Numbered from the stretch's first letter, positions 25,404 to 35,596 are shown. The stretch is DNA of 38,053 bases from Comamonadaceae bacterium (GCA_947449025.1 CANFQF010000008.1:1-38053); one strand, 5' to 3'. Notes: generated from the letters alone by a model not told the origin. Made by a program: numbers and translations.

Positions 25404-27101
25404 TCAACGGGACGGGAAGATGGAAACGCGAAAGCCGTTGGGAACCAGCAGTGCCTCACGGGTGAAAAGAACGCCTGTCGGGAAGTACAGGGTGCTCGCG
25501 CCCTTGGGCTCGGCTAGGCGCTCGGTGAAGGTGGCCTGCCCCAGGACGATGTCCGCTGCTTGGCCGTTGCGCATGGGAAAGTCGTTCCAGAGCAGGACGC
25601 GGCAGTCGAAGGTGTCGGCGATCGCCAACTGCACCCCATTAGAGGTGACTTCACCGTAGAGGTTGCCTCCACCCGCTCCGCGCGCGACAGTGGAGGCAGA
25701 GGGCGCGGGGGCGTTGCTGTTGGTGGTGAAGTCCGGCTGCCCCAAAACCCGGTCAGCAGGCGCGAAGCTGGCCTGGGGAAAGCTGTTCCAGATCAGGGCG
25801 CGGTGGTTACCGGCGTCCACCACGACCAGCCGGGTGCCGTCGGTCCACAAGCCGACAGGAGCATTGAGGGAGCGAGCGCTCACGGCGCTGGCTTCGCCTG
25901 ACGTGGCGGTCGCATTGGGGTCGCAGGTGTTCATGCCAGACTGACCCAGGACAAGATCAGCCGGCGTGCCCGAGACTGTCGGCACCCTGTTCCAGATCAG
26001 GACCCGGTGATGCCCACTGTCCGCGACAAGCAGTCGCCCGTCGGGCGTCACCGCAACACCTGTAGGGCGCAAAAGCCGGGTGGCGTCGCAGGTTGGGGCG
26101 TTGATCAGTTGGCGGGTGTCCGTGCCAAAAGCGGGAAGACCCAGCACCACCGTCGGCAGGGTGGATGTGCCGCCCAGGGGCGACTCCGGGTAGATCGCGA
26201 CACGGTCGGCGAAATGCTCACTCACGATGAACCGGTCGCCCCATGCCGCCATACCGCGCGGCGTCAAGCGGTGGGCGGCGTCGACGAGGTAGGCATTGCT
26301 TGATAAGTCTGGCTGTCCGACGACCGCCACGGCCGAAGCACCCGAAGCCGTGGGGACGCCGTCATAGACCAAGAGCCGATTGTTTCCCGAATCGGGCACC
26401 ACCAAGCGCCCTTGAGGCGACAGGTAGGGGTTGCCGGTGGGGTAGACCAGGTTGCTGGCGGTTGGAACGCCCTGGGGCTGGTTGCCGTGAATACCGGAAA
26501 AGTCCGTCTGGCCGATCACGGCCAAGGCCGGCTGGTTGGTGCGCAAATCAAGTCGGACCAGAAACTCCGCCTGCAAGGGCGCGAGGGCGTTGCCCGCCTT
26601 GTCACGGGCTTCGAGGGCGATGCGCAGAGCCGAACCCAGGGGCCAGCCGGCCGGCCCGGGAGTCAGGGTGAGGGTATCGCTGCCCGCGTTCCAGCCGGGT
26701 GTGGCCACCACGGCCAGGTCGCCCGTGAGCACCAAGGTGGAAGGGTCCATGGGTTCGCTGAAACCGACCACCAGGGCCTCGGACTTGAACAGGGCGGGCG
26801 GTCGCGTCAAGAAGCCGGCTGTGGGGGGCACCGTGTCCGGCACCGCCACCCCGCCCGGATCCGTACTTGGGTTAATGGCTGGGTTGGCTCCTGGGTCCGC
26901 CCCTGAAGAGGGGCCCACAGATGCGCCCGGATCTACGACCGGTACGACGACCGGCCCTCCTGAACCCGCAGCCCCGGCTTGTCCACCGGCCGGCACGGAC
27001 GCCGGCCCGCCGCCACCGCCACATGCGGCCAGCACCAGACACAACGCGGCAAGTGCCAGCCGGAACAGACCGGCCTTTTTGCAAAGTGCGCGAGACGCCA
27101 T
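25404..27101 (-). CDS. NHL-like beta-propeller lipoprotein
   Basis: A 565-residue predicted lipoprotein, function unknown. The signal ends in LCLVLAAC with Cys27, then GGGGG. A Gly/Pro/Asp-rich linker (about 33-90) leads to an Ig-like domain (VPPTAGFLTRPP to LQAEFLVRLD, Big_5-like). From about 185 come five or six repeats of roughly 65 residues with the pattern hydrophobic-D-S-G-N-x-R-hhhW-N-x-hP ... VLGQ, for example LLVADSGHHRVLIWNRVP and VVVDAGNHRALIWNSFP. This is typical of NHL propellers, often protein- or glycan-binding. A Cys pair in some blades may form disulfides. The start ATG at 27101 gives a clean signal peptide. The 261-base gap to prfC is AT-richer near 27130-27180 and holds two TTTGCA repeats. 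Confidence 0.82.
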   Translation of the reverse strand: MASRALCKKAGLFRLALAALCLVLAACGGGGGPASVPAGGQAGAAGSGGPVVVPVVDPGASVGPSSGADPGANPAINPSTDPGGVAVPDTVPPTAGFLTRPPALFKSEALVVGFSEPMDPSTLVLTGDLAVVATPGWNAGSDTLTLTPGPAGWPLGSALRIALEARDKAGNALAPLQAEFLVRLDLRTNQPALAVIGQTDFSGIHGNQPQGVPTASNLVYPTGNPYLSPQGRLVVPDSGNNRLLVYDGVPTASGASAVAVVGQPDLSSNAYLVDAAHRLTPRGMAAWGDRFIVSEHFADRVAIYPESPLGGTSTLPTVVLGLPAFGTDTRQLINAPTCDATRLLRPTGVAVTPDGRLLVADSGHHRVLIWNRVPTVSGTPADLVLGQSGMNTCDPNATATSGEASAVSARSLNAPVGLWTDGTRLVVVDAGNHRALIWNSFPQASFAPADRVLGQPDFTTNSNAPAPSASTVARGAGGGNLYGEVTSNGVQLAIADTFDCRVLLWNDFPMRNGQAADIVLGQATFTERLAEPKGASTLYFPTGVLFTREALLVPNGFRVSIFPSR

Positions 27102-27362
27102 CGCCAGGAACCCCGTTGAACAGAAGGCTCAGTTTGCAACCCTAAATAACTACTTGTTTGCACCTTTGTTGAATACAGGTCGGGCGAGTTCCCCTTGGAT
27201 CACATCGGTGCCCGCGGGCCTTCGAAAGGAGGCGCACCGGGGCTGAGGCAGCGCCACCGATGTCGGCAGCCCGCGTCAAAGGCAAAATAGAGAGCTGCCT
27301 GGGCCACGAATGACCACGCCAGCCATTTCGGCGGCGGGGCCTGCCCTCCCCTGGAGCCTTTC

Positions 27363-28997
27363 TTGTCCTCTCCCGACTTCGCCGCCGAAACCCGGCGACG
27401 GCGCACCTTCGCCATCATTTCGCACCCCGACGCGGGCAAGACCACGCTCACGGAAAAGCTGCTGCTGTTCTCTGGCGCGATCCAGATCGCCGGCAGCGTG
27501 AAGGCGCGCAAGGCCTCGCGCCATGCCACCTCCGACTGGATGGAAATCGAGAAGCAGCGCGGCATCTCGGTGGCCTCCTCGGTGATGCAGATGCTTTACC
27601 GGGACCATGTGATTAACCTGCTGGACACACCCGGTCACAAGGACTTCTCCGAGGACACCTACCGGGTGCTCACAGCGGTGGATTCGGCGCTGATGGTGAT
27701 TGATGCCGCCAACGGCGTGGAAGCACAGACCCGCCGCCTGATCGAGGTCTGCCGCCAGCGCAACACGCCCATCATCACCTTCGTGAACAAGATGGACCGG
27801 GAGGTGCGCGAGCCGCTGGACATCCTCGACGAGGTCGAACGGGAACTAGGCATGCCCTGTGTGCCGATGACCTGGCCGGTGGGCAAGGGCAAGTTGTTCG
27901 GCGGCATCATGAACCTACGGACCGAGGCGATGACGGTGTTCGAGTCAGGCAGCGAGCGCCGGCCCCAAGACTTCGAGGCGATTGCGCTGTCGGACCGCGT
28001 CGCCCTGGAGGGCCGCTTCGGCGCGGAGTTCGAGGCCGCGGCCGACAGCATGGAGCTGGCCGTCGGCGCCTCCCCCGCCTGGGACCACCAGGCCTTCCTG
28101 GAGGGCCGGCAGACCCCCGTCTTTTTCGGCTCGGGCGTGAACAACTTCGGTGTGATGGAGGTGCTCGACGCCCTGGTGGACCTGGCACCCGCGCCCCAGC
28201 CCCGCAAGAGCTCACTCCTGGTCAACAAGCAGCCGCAGGAAAAGACCATCCAGCCGGAAGACAACGCCTTTTCGGGCGTGGTGTTCAAGGTCCAGGCGAA
28301 CATGGACGCCAACCACCGTGACCGCATCGCCTTCGTGCGCATGGCTTCGGGCAAATACACACCTGGCATGAAGCTCAAGGTGCAGCGCACTGGCAAGGAG
28401 CTACGGCCGACCTCGGTCGTGACCTTCCTTTCCCAGCGACGCGAGGCGGTGGATGAAGCCTATGCAGGCGACATCATCGGTTTCACCACCCACGGCGGCG
28501 TGCAACTGGGCGATACCATCACCGACGGCGCCAACCTGCAGTTCACTGGCCTGCCCTTTTTTGCGCCCGAGCTGTTCATGACGGTGCTGCTGCGCAACCC
28601 CCTGCGCACCAAGCAGCTCCAGCAGGGCCTGGCTCAACTCGGTGAGGAAGGTGCGATCCAGGTCTTCAAGCCCGAGGCTGGCGGCGCGATGCTGCTGGGG
28701 GCCGTGGGCCAGCTGCAGTTCGAGGTGGTGCAGCACCGCCTGAAAGCCGAATACGACGCCGACATCCGGCTCGAGGGCTGCCAGTACACCGGCGCGCGCT
28801 GGATCACGGCCGACACGCCCGCCGAGCTGCGCACCTTCGTCGACGCCTATCCCCAGCGCATGTCGCGCGATGCGGCCGACGCGCTGGCATTCCTGTGCAC
28901 TTCGCCCTACGACGTGCGGCTGGCGCAGGAGCGCTTTCCCAAGATCCACTTCCACCCGCTGCGTGAGCATGCGGGCTTGGCTCTGCAAGGCAGCTGA
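27363..28997 (+). CDS. prfC: Peptide chain release factor 3
   Basis: A 544-residue translational GTPase that recycles RF1 and RF2 after peptide release. GTPase motifs are complete: G1 SHPDAGKTTLTEK, switch region EKQRGISVASSVM, G3 LLDTPGHKDFSED, G4 FVNKMDRE. The RF3-specific blocks MTWPVGKGKLFGG and VFFGSGVNNFGV follow, with domains 2 and 3 to the end. The start is TTG at 27363, with TGGAG about six bases upstream, giving MSSPDFAAETRRRRTFAIISHPD as in homologues (residues 1-23). An HAD phosphatase gene follows 31 bases later in the same direction. Confidence 0.97.
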   Translation: MSSPDFAAETRRRRTFAIISHPDAGKTTLTEKLLLFSGAIQIAGSVKARKASRHATSDWMEIEKQRGISVASSVMQMLYRDHVINLLDTPGHKDFSEDTYRVLTAVDSALMVIDAANGVEAQTRRLIEVCRQRNTPIITFVNKMDREVREPLDILDEVERELGMPCVPMTWPVGKGKLFGGIMNLRTEAMTVFESGSERRPQDFEAIALSDRVALEGRFGAEFEAAADSMELAVGASPAWDHQAFLEGRQTPVFFGSGVNNFGVMEVLDALVDLAPAPQPRKSSLLVNKQPQEKTIQPEDNAFSGVVFKVQANMDANHRDRIAFVRMASGKYTPGMKLKVQRTGKELRPTSVVTFLSQRREAVDEAYAGDIIGFTTHGGVQLGDTITDGANLQFTGLPFFAPELFMTVLLRNPLRTKQLQQGLAQLGEEGAIQVFKPEAGGAMLLGAVGQLQFEVVQHRLKAEYDADIRLEGCQYTGARWITADTPAELRTFVDAYPQRMSRDAADALAFLCTSPYDVRLAQERFPKIHFHPLREHAGLALQGS

Positions 28998-29028
28998 GCG
29001 CGGCCGCTGTGTCGCGCCTGCCCACGCC

Positions 29029-29877
29029 ATGCGCCCGCTCTCGTCCTGGCCATTGGAAGACCGCCGGCGAGTGCGCGGCGTGTTCACCGATATCGACGAC
29101 ACCCTGACCACCGAGGGCGCGATCACGCCTGAGGCCCTCACGGCCCTGGTCGCGCTGCAGACAGCCGGGCTGCCGGTCATCGCGGTCACTGGCCGGCCAT
29201 TGGGCTGGAGCGAACCCTTCGCGCGGGCCTGGCCGGTGCAGGCCATCGTGGCGGAAAACGGTGCGGTGGCCCTGGTGGGCGAACAAGAGGTCCACGACGC
29301 CGGCTTTACCGGCGCGGGGGATGCACCTGCCAACGGCCATCCCAGCGGCAAGAAGATCAAGAAGCTCTACCTGCAGGACAGCGCCACCCGGGCGGGCAAC
29401 TTCGCGCGCATGCAGGAAGTTGCCCGTCGCATCGTGACGGAAGTCACCGGCGCCACGCTGGCCCGAGACAGCGCCGGGCGCGAGACCGACATCGCCATCG
29501 ACCACAGCGAGTTCAGCCACCTGCCCGCGTCCGCTATCCATCAGGTGGTGGCCACGATGCAGGCTGCCGGTATGCAGGCCACGGTGAGCTCGATCCACAT
29601 CAACGGCTGGTTTGGCGAGCATGACAAGCTCGCCGGCGCGCGCTGGATACTGCGCGCGCTCACCGGTCGCGATCTGGACGACGAGATCGCAACCTGGGCC
29701 TATATCGGCGACTCCACCAATGACCAGCGCATGTTCGAGCACTTCCCGCAGTCGGTCGGCGTGGCGAACATTGCCCGCTTCGTGCCTCAGCTCGCCCACC
29801 TGCCTCGCTACGTGACCGAAGCCGAGCGGGGCGAGGGTTTTGCCGAGATGGCGCAGTCCCTGCTGGCCGCGCGCTAA
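29029..29877 (+). CDS. HAD-superfamily (class IIB) phosphatase
   Basis: A 282-residue HAD hydrolase. Motif I is FTDIDDTLTTEG with Asp21 as nucleophile and Asp23 as acid-base; motif II is VIAVTGRPLGW; the Lys of motif III is in EHDKLAGARWIL; motif IV is YIGDSTNDQRMF. The C2-type cap lies between motifs II and III. The family removes phosphate from sugars or cofactors such as trehalose- or mannosylglycerate-phosphate; the substrate cannot be told. The ATG at 29029 gives a sensible N-terminus; an in-frame GTG slightly upstream is possible. It is probably cotranscribed with prfC. It is convergent with uvrA, with a gap of seven bases, so no separate terminator fits between them. Confidence 0.85.
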   Translation: MRPLSSWPLEDRRRVRGVFTDIDDTLTTEGAITPEALTALVALQTAGLPVIAVTGRPLGWSEPFARAWPVQAIVAENGAVALVGEQEVHDAGFTGAGDAPANGHPSGKKIKKLYLQDSATRAGNFARMQEVARRIVTEVTGATLARDSAGRETDIAIDHSEFSHLPASAIHQVVATMQAAGMQATVSSIHINGWFGEHDKLAGARWILRALTGRDLDDEIATWAYIGDSTNDQRMFEHFPQSVGVANIARFVPQLAHLPRYVTEAERGEGFAEMAQSLLAAR

Positions 29878-29884
29878 GACGGCT

Positions 29885-32800
29885 TCACGCCCGCGCCAGC
29901 ACTGGCGCCAGCGCAACGCCCGTGTGGGTGCCCAGGCGCACCACCTCCTCGGGCGGTGCGCTCGCCACCACCTGGCCACCGGCATCGCCGCCCTCGGGTC
30001 CGAGGTCGACGATCCAATCCGCTTCGGCGATCAAATCGAGATCGTGCTCAATGACAACCACGCTGTGCCCGCCGTCCACCAAACGGTGCAGCACGCGAAT
30101 GAGCTTTTCCACGTCGGCCATGTGCAGGCCCACCGTCGGCTCGTCCAGCACATACAGCGTGTGCGGCGCCTTCTGGCCGCGGCGAGTCACGTCGTCGCGC
30201 ACCTTGGACAGCTCGGTCACCAACTTGATCCGCTGCGCCTCGCCGCCGGAGAGCGTGGGTGATGGCTGGCCGAGGGTGAGGTAGCCCAAGCCCACGTCTT
30301 TGAGCAACTGCAGCGGGTGGCTGATATTCGGCATGGAAGCGAAAAATTCCACCGCCTCGTCTACCTCCATCTGCAGCACGTCGCCGATGCTCTTGCCGCG
30401 CCAGGTCACGGCCAGGGTCTCGGGATTGAATCGTGCGCCATGGCAAGACTCGCACAGCACCTTCACGTCGGGCAAAAAGCTCATCGCGATGGTGCGCAGG
30501 CCCTGGCCTTCGCACGTGGGGCAGCGACCCTCGCCGGTGTTGAAGGAGAAGCGCCCGGGCCCATAGCCGCGGGCCTTGGCCTCCAAGGTGTCGGCAAAGA
30601 GCTTGCGCACCGTATCCCAGAAGCCGATGTAGGTGGCGGGGCAGGAGCGCGGCGTCTTGCCGATGGGGGTCTGGTCGACCTCCAGCACCCGGTCGATGCC
30701 CTGGTAGCCGGTGAGCGAGCGGCAGTCCACCCACTCCGGATGCTGGCCGCGCTCGTCGGCCTCGCGCCCGGCCTTGGTGGAGCGCTGTTGAACGCCGCGC
30801 TGCACGTTCTCCAGCAGCACGTCACGCGCCAGCGTGGACTTGCCCGAGCCCGAGACGCCCGTCACCACCACCAGCCTTTGCAAAGGCACATCCACGTCAA
30901 CGTCGCCCAGGTTGTGCAAACTGGCGCCGCGCAGCTGCATCCAGGCGTCGCCGGGACCACGCCGGGCTTTGAGCGGGTGCTTCATCGCGTGCAGCAGGTA
31001 GCGGCCGGTGATGGAGTCTGCGCTGGCGGTGACATCAGCCACCGAGCCCTGGGCCACCAACTGGCCCCCGCGCTTGCCGGCGCTGGGGCCGATGTCGATC
31101 ACATGGTCAGCACGGCGGATGGTGTCCTCGTCATGCTCCACCACCACCAGGGTATTGCCCTTGTCGCCCAGCTTGTGCAGGGCATTGAGCAGGATCTGAT
31201 TGTCGCGAGCGTGCAGGCCGATGGTGGGCTCGTCCAGCACGTAGCACACGCCCTGCAGGTTCGAGCCCAGTTGGGCCGCGAGTCGAATGCGCTGGGCCTC
31301 GCCCCCTGAGAGGGTTGGCGCGCCACGGTCCAGAGTGAGATAGCCCAGGCCCACTTCCTCCAGGAACTCAAGCCGGCTGCGGATCTCGGGGATCAGGTCG
31401 CGGGCGATGCCCTGCTCGCGCAAGCTCAGGCTGCCTTCGACCTGCAGGCCCTCAACCCAGCGCCGCAGGTCGGTCACCGACAGGGCCGCCACGTCGGCGA
31501 TGCCCACGCCGCTGAAGCGGACCGCGCGCGCCTGGGCGTTGAGCCGACTGCCTTCGCAGCCGGGGCAGGTCTCGTCACTCACATCTTCCACATCGACCTC
31601 GGCAAAGGTCTGCTCCCGCCCCTTGTTGTCCTCGTCCATCACGGAGTCGTCCAGGACCTTGCGCTGGTCGCGGGTGAGCTTGACTCCGGTGCCGACGCAG
31701 TCCGGGCACCAGCCGTGTTTGCTGTTGTAGGAGAACAGGCGCGGGTCCAGCTCGGCGTAGGAGGTGCTGCACACCGGGCAAGCCCGGCGGACCGAGAAAA
31801 CCTCCACCTGACCAATGTGGTGGTGACGGCCCAGGCCCAGGTCCATCGCCTCATGCAGGCCGTCGAGTGGCGCCAGCAGATGCAGGACCCCCTTGCCATG
31901 CTCGAGGGCGATGGTAATGAGCTCGCGCAGCGCGCCTTCCGTGTCCGGGCCCACCTTCAGATCGCCGACCGGCAGCTCGATGGAGTGTTCCTTGAATCGA
32001 TCCAGGCGGGGGAAACCGGTGGTGGGCAAAAAGTCGCCGTCGACTCGCAGGTGGGTGTAGCGCCGGGCCCGGGCCCAGTCGGCCAGCTCGGTGTAGACCC
32101 CTTTGCGATTGAGCACCAGCGGCGCGAGCAAGCCCACATGCTGGCCGCGCCAGCGCCGCATGATCTGGGCCGCGATGCTGTCGGGCGTTTGCGGACGCAC
32201 CTCGGCGCTGTCCTTCACACAGTGCTGGATCCCCAGCTTCACATACAGCAAGCGCAGGAAGTGCCAGACCTCGGTGGTCGTGCCTACCGTGGACTTGCGG
32301 CCGCCGCGCGAAAGGCGCTGCTCGATGGCCACCGTCGGGGGTATGCCATAGACCGCGTCGACCTCCGGCCGGCCAGCCGGCTGCACGATGCTGCGGGCGT
32401 AGGCGTTGAGCGATTCGAGATAGCGGCGCTGCCCCTCGTTGAACAAGATGTCGAAGGCAAGCGTCGACTTGCCCGAGCCCGAGACACCGGTCACCACGCT
32501 GAACTTGCCGTGCGGGATGTTGACCGAGAGCGACTTGAGGTTGTGCTCGCGGGCGTTGACGATCTCGATCGCGTCCGCGCGGCGCGCCCGCACCACGGCC
32601 TGCAAGGGCCGGCCCTCCTGGGCCAGCACGGCGCCCTCGCCGAGGGCGTGGTCGTACTCGCGCAGGGCGCGGGCCGTGTGCGAGGTGGGGTGCTGCTTCA
32701 GGTCCTCGGGCGAGCCTTCGGCCACCAGCAAACCACCGGCGTCGCCACCCTCGGGCCCGAGATCGATCAACCAGTCGGCGGCGCGAATCACGTCCAGGTT

Positions 32801-35596
32801 GTGCTCGATCACGACCAAGGAGTGGCCCGCTTCGAGGAGCTTGCGCAACGCTCGCATCAGCTTGGCGATGTCGTCGAAATGAAGCCCCGTGGTGGGCTCA
32901 TCGAACATGAACAGCGTGCCCTTGGTGGCCAGGGGTTGGCTGGATCGGCGTCCAGCCGCCTGGGCGAGGAAGCCGGCCAGCTTGAGGCGCTGCGACTCGC
33001 CGCCCGAAAGCGTGGGCACCGGCTGCCCCAGCTTCACGTATTCCAGGCCCACGTCGACGATCGGCTGCAGCGCGCGCAACACCTCGCGGTCATGCGCAAA
33101 GAGTTGTACCGCCTCGCTCACGGTCAGCCCCAGGACATCGGCCACCGTCAGCGCCCGCGGACGCAGGTCGCCGAGCGCCTGGCGCTCAATGGTCACCTCG
33201 AGGATTTCTGGTCGGTAGCGCTTGCCGTCGCAATCCGGGCAACGCAGATAGACGTCCGAGAGGAACTGCATTTCCACATGCTCGAAGCCGGAGCCACCGC
33301 AGGTGGGACAGCGGCCGTCGCCGCTGTTGAAGCTGAACTTGGAGCCGGTGTAGCCCCGCTGGCGGGCGAGCGCCGAGGTGGCGAAGATCTCGCGTATCGC
33401 GTCCCAGGCGCCCACATAGCTCACCGGGTTGGAGCGGGCGGTCTTGCCGATGGGGGACTGGTCAACGAAGACGACGTCACCAATGTGGTCGGCCCCCAGC
33501 AGACGGTCGTGCTTACCAGGGGTCTCGGTGGCCTTACCAAACTGGCGCAGCAGCGCCGGCGCCAGAATGTCCTGCACCAGGGTGGACTTGCCCGAGCCGG
33601 AAACGCCGGTGACCACCACCAGGCGCTGCAGGGGAAATTCGACCGCGAGGTTTTGCAGGTTGTGCTCGCGCGCGCCTTCGAGCACCAGGCGCGGAGTGGC
33701 GTCGGTCACCGCCCGCTTGAAGCCCATGCCCACCTGCTTGCGCCCGCCCAGGTAGGCGCCGGTGAGGGTGTCGGCGTGGCGCAGTTCGGCCACGGTGCCG
33801 TCGAAAACGATCTGACCGCCCTTCTCGCCCGGCGCAGGGCCCATGTCAATCACCCGATCGGCAGCCAGCATGACCGCCGGGTCATGCTCGACCACCACCA
33901 ATGTGTTGCCAGCGTCGCGCAGCCGGCCCATGGCCTCGGTGATGCGGTGAATGTCGCGCGGGTGCAGTCCGATGCTGGGCTCGTCGAGCACGAAGAGCGT
34001 ATTGACCAGGGAGGTGCCCAAGGCGGTGGTCAGATTGATGCGCTGCACCTCACCGCCGGACAGCGTTCGGCTCTGGCGGTCGAGCGTGAGGTAGCCAATG
34101 CCCACGTCCACCAGGTATTTGAGCCGGGTGTTGATTTCCTCGAACAGCAGCTTGAGCGCCTGTGCGTCATCTCCCGTGGGCAGGGCCAGGCGCTGAAAGA
34201 ACTGGCGCAGCCGGTCGATGGGCATCAGCATCAGGTCATGCAATGAGAGGCCCGGCAAGGCCTCGAGCTGTGCCCGCGTCCAGCTTGCTCCCACGGGTAG
34301 CGAGCGCTTTTCTGGCGCCAGCACCGCGTCGGCGTCTTCGCGCGCGCCCAGTCGCCACAACAGGCTCTCGGTCTTGAGGCGAGCCCCGCCGCAGTCGCCG
34401 CAGGGTGTGTAACTGCGGTACTTGGACAGCAGCACCCGGATATGCATCTTGTAGGACTTGCTCTCGAGGTACTTGAAGAAGCGACGGATCCCGTACCACT
34501 GCTTGTTCCACTGCCCCTCCTTGAAGGTGGGCGTGCCCTCGATCACCCAGGTCTGCTGCTCGGGGGTGAGCTTGTACCAGGGCGTGTCGCGCGGGATGCC
34601 AGCCGTCTCGGCATGGCGCATCAGGTCGTCCTGGCATTCGGCCCAGGCGGGGGTCTGGATCGGCTTGACCACGCCGGCACGGAGCGTGAGCTTTTCATTG
34701 GGAAAGACCAGACCCCAGTCCACCCCGATCACCCGGCCAAAGCCCCGGCAAGCCTCGCACGCCCCCACCGCGCTGTTGAAGGAGAACATCGAGGGCACCG
34801 GATCGGCATAGCGGATGTCGCTGTCCGGACAGTGCAGCCCGGTCGAAAACTTCCAGGCGTCAAAGGTGGCCTGACCTTGCGCATCCTCGCCGGTCTGGGC
34901 GTAAACCGTAAGCCGGCCCGCGCCGCGCTTGAGGGCGATCTCTATTGCCTCGATCGCACGCACTTTTTCCACGCCCTGGGCGCGAAAGCGGTCAGCGACG
35001 ACATCGAGCACCTTCCGTGGCCCCGTGGGCGTGGCAACCTCCCGCTGGCCCTGCACCCGGGTGAAGCCGCTGGCGGCCAGCCACTGCTCCACCTCCTCGG
35101 CGGTGGTGGAGGCGGGCAGTTCGACCGGGAAGGTGACGACCAGACGCGGGTCCTGGGCCTGGGTGCGCGCCATCAACTCGGCGTAGATGGTCTCGGGTGT
35201 GTCGTGCCGAACGCCTTGAGCCGTCTGGCGGTCAAACAGGTGCGCCGCGCGGGCGAAGAGAAGCTTGAGGTGGTCGTTGAGCTCCGTCATCGTCCCCACC
35301 GTGGACCGGGAGGACCGCACCGGGTTGGTCTGGTCGATCGCGATCGCGGGCGGTACCCCGTCGACCCGGTCGACTGCCGGCTTGTCCATCCGGTCCAGGA
35401 ACTGGCGGGCGTAGGCGGAGAAGGTCTCGACGTAGCGGCGCTGGCCCTCGGCGTAGAGCGTGTCAAACACCAGGCTGGACTTGCCAGAGCCGCTGGGGCC
35501 GGTGACCACGGTGAGCTCGCCCGTGCGCAGGTCGAGGTCGAGGTTCTTGAGGTTGTGCTGCCTCGCGCCGCGGATGCGGATCAATCCCTGGGTCAT
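29885..35596 (-). CDS. uvrA: Double-length UvrA (two fused UvrA units)
   Basis: A 1,903-residue protein with two complete UvrA-like halves in tandem, twice the usual size (about 940). Four ABC ATPase modules are visible: Walker A near residues 33, 664, 1037 and 1579; LSGGE signatures near 512, 862, 1429 and 1780; Walker B (DEPxxGLH) near 538, 897, 1453 and 1816. The second half keeps a normal UvrB-binding-like domain (LLAPLVLNRKGVYTELADWA) and intact CxxC pairs. In the first half that domain is divergent, and the first zinc motif has lost a cysteine (Cys256-Pro-Asp-Ser259). Fused UvrA forms are known in proteobacteria; a normal uvrA is probably elsewhere in the genome. The role in excision repair is inferred from the family. 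Confidence 0.93.
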   Translation of the reverse strand: MTQGLIRIRGARQHNLKNLDLDLRTGELTVVTGPSGSGKSSLVFDTLYAEGQRRYVETFSAYARQFLDRMDKPAVDRVDGVPPAIAIDQTNPVRSSRSTVGTMTELNDHLKLLFARAAHLFDRQTAQGVRHDTPETIYAELMARTQAQDPRLVVTFPVELPASTTAEEVEQWLAASGFTRVQGQREVATPTGPRKVLDVVADRFRAQGVEKVRAIEAIEIALKRGAGRLTVYAQTGEDAQGQATFDAWKFSTGLHCPDSDIRYADPVPSMFSFNSAVGACEACRGFGRVIGVDWGLVFPNEKLTLRAGVVKPIQTPAWAECQDDLMRHAETAGIPRDTPWYKLTPEQQTWVIEGTPTFKEGQWNKQWYGIRRFFKYLESKSYKMHIRVLLSKYRSYTPCGDCGGARLKTESLLWRLGAREDADAVLAPEKRSLPVGASWTRAQLEALPGLSLHDLMLMPIDRLRQFFQRLALPTGDDAQALKLLFEEINTRLKYLVDVGIGYLTLDRQSRTLSGGEVQRINLTTALGTSLVNTLFVLDEPSIGLHPRDIHRITEAMGRLRDAGNTLVVVEHDPAVMLAADRVIDMGPAPGEKGGQIVFDGTVAELRHADTLTGAYLGGRKQVGMGFKRAVTDATPRLVLEGAREHNLQNLAVEFPLQRLVVVTGVSGSGKSTLVQDILAPALLRQFGKATETPGKHDRLLGADHIGDVVFVDQSPIGKTARSNPVSYVGAWDAIREIFATSALARQRGYTGSKFSFNSGDGRCPTCGGSGFEHVEMQFLSDVYLRCPDCDGKRYRPEILEVTIERQALGDLRPRALTVADVLGLTVSEAVQLFAHDREVLRALQPIVDVGLEYVKLGQPVPTLSGGESQRLKLAGFLAQAAGRRSSQPLATKGTLFMFDEPTTGLHFDDIAKLMRALRKLLEAGHSLVVIEHNLDVIRAADWLIDLGPEGGDAGGLLVAEGSPEDLKQHPTSHTARALREYDHALGEGAVLAQEGRPLQAVVRARRADAIEIVNAREHNLKSLSVNIPHGKFSVVTGVSGSGKSTLAFDILFNEGQRRYLESLNAYARSIVQPAGRPEVDAVYGIPPTVAIEQRLSRGGRKSTVGTTTEVWHFLRLLYVKLGIQHCVKDSAEVRPQTPDSIAAQIMRRWRGQHVGLLAPLVLNRKGVYTELADWARARRYTHLRVDGDFLPTTGFPRLDRFKEHSIELPVGDLKVGPDTEGALRELITIALEHGKGVLHLLAPLDGLHEAMDLGLGRHHHIGQVEVFSVRRACPVCSTSYAELDPRLFSYNSKHGWCPDCVGTGVKLTRDQRKVLDDSVMDEDNKGREQTFAEVDVEDVSDETCPGCEGSRLNAQARAVRFSGVGIADVAALSVTDLRRWVEGLQVEGSLSLREQGIARDLIPEIRSRLEFLEEVGLGYLTLDRGAPTLSGGEAQRIRLAAQLGSNLQGVCYVLDEPTIGLHARDNQILLNALHKLGDKGNTLVVVEHDEDTIRRADHVIDIGPSAGKRGGQLVAQGSVADVTASADSITGRYLLHAMKHPLKARRGPGDAWMQLRGASLHNLGDVDVDVPLQRLVVVTGVSGSGKSTLARDVLLENVQRGVQQRSTKAGREADERGQHPEWVDCRSLTGYQGIDRVLEVDQTPIGKTPRSCPATYIGFWDTVRKLFADTLEAKARGYGPGRFSFNTGEGRCPTCEGQGLRTIAMSFLPDVKVLCESCHGARFNPETLAVTWRGKSIGDVLQMEVDEAVEFFASMPNISHPLQLLKDVGLGYLTLGQPSPTLSGGEAQRIKLVTELSKVRDDVTRRGQKAPHTLYVLDEPTVGLHMADVEKLIRVLHRLVDGGHSVVVIEHDLDLIAEADWIVDLGPEGGDAGGQVVASAPPEEVVRLGTHTGVALAPVLARA

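Noticed and set aside
27130-27180. AT-rich patch with two TTTGCA repeats between the lipoprotein and prfC as a transferred segment or operator
   Set aside because: Too short and weak; likely just promoter sequence for one of the divergent genes.
31715-34246. Long plus-strand open frame (843 codons) opposite uvrA
   Set aside because: Antisense to the well-conserved UvrA; its translation has no family motif and arises from high GC at third positions.
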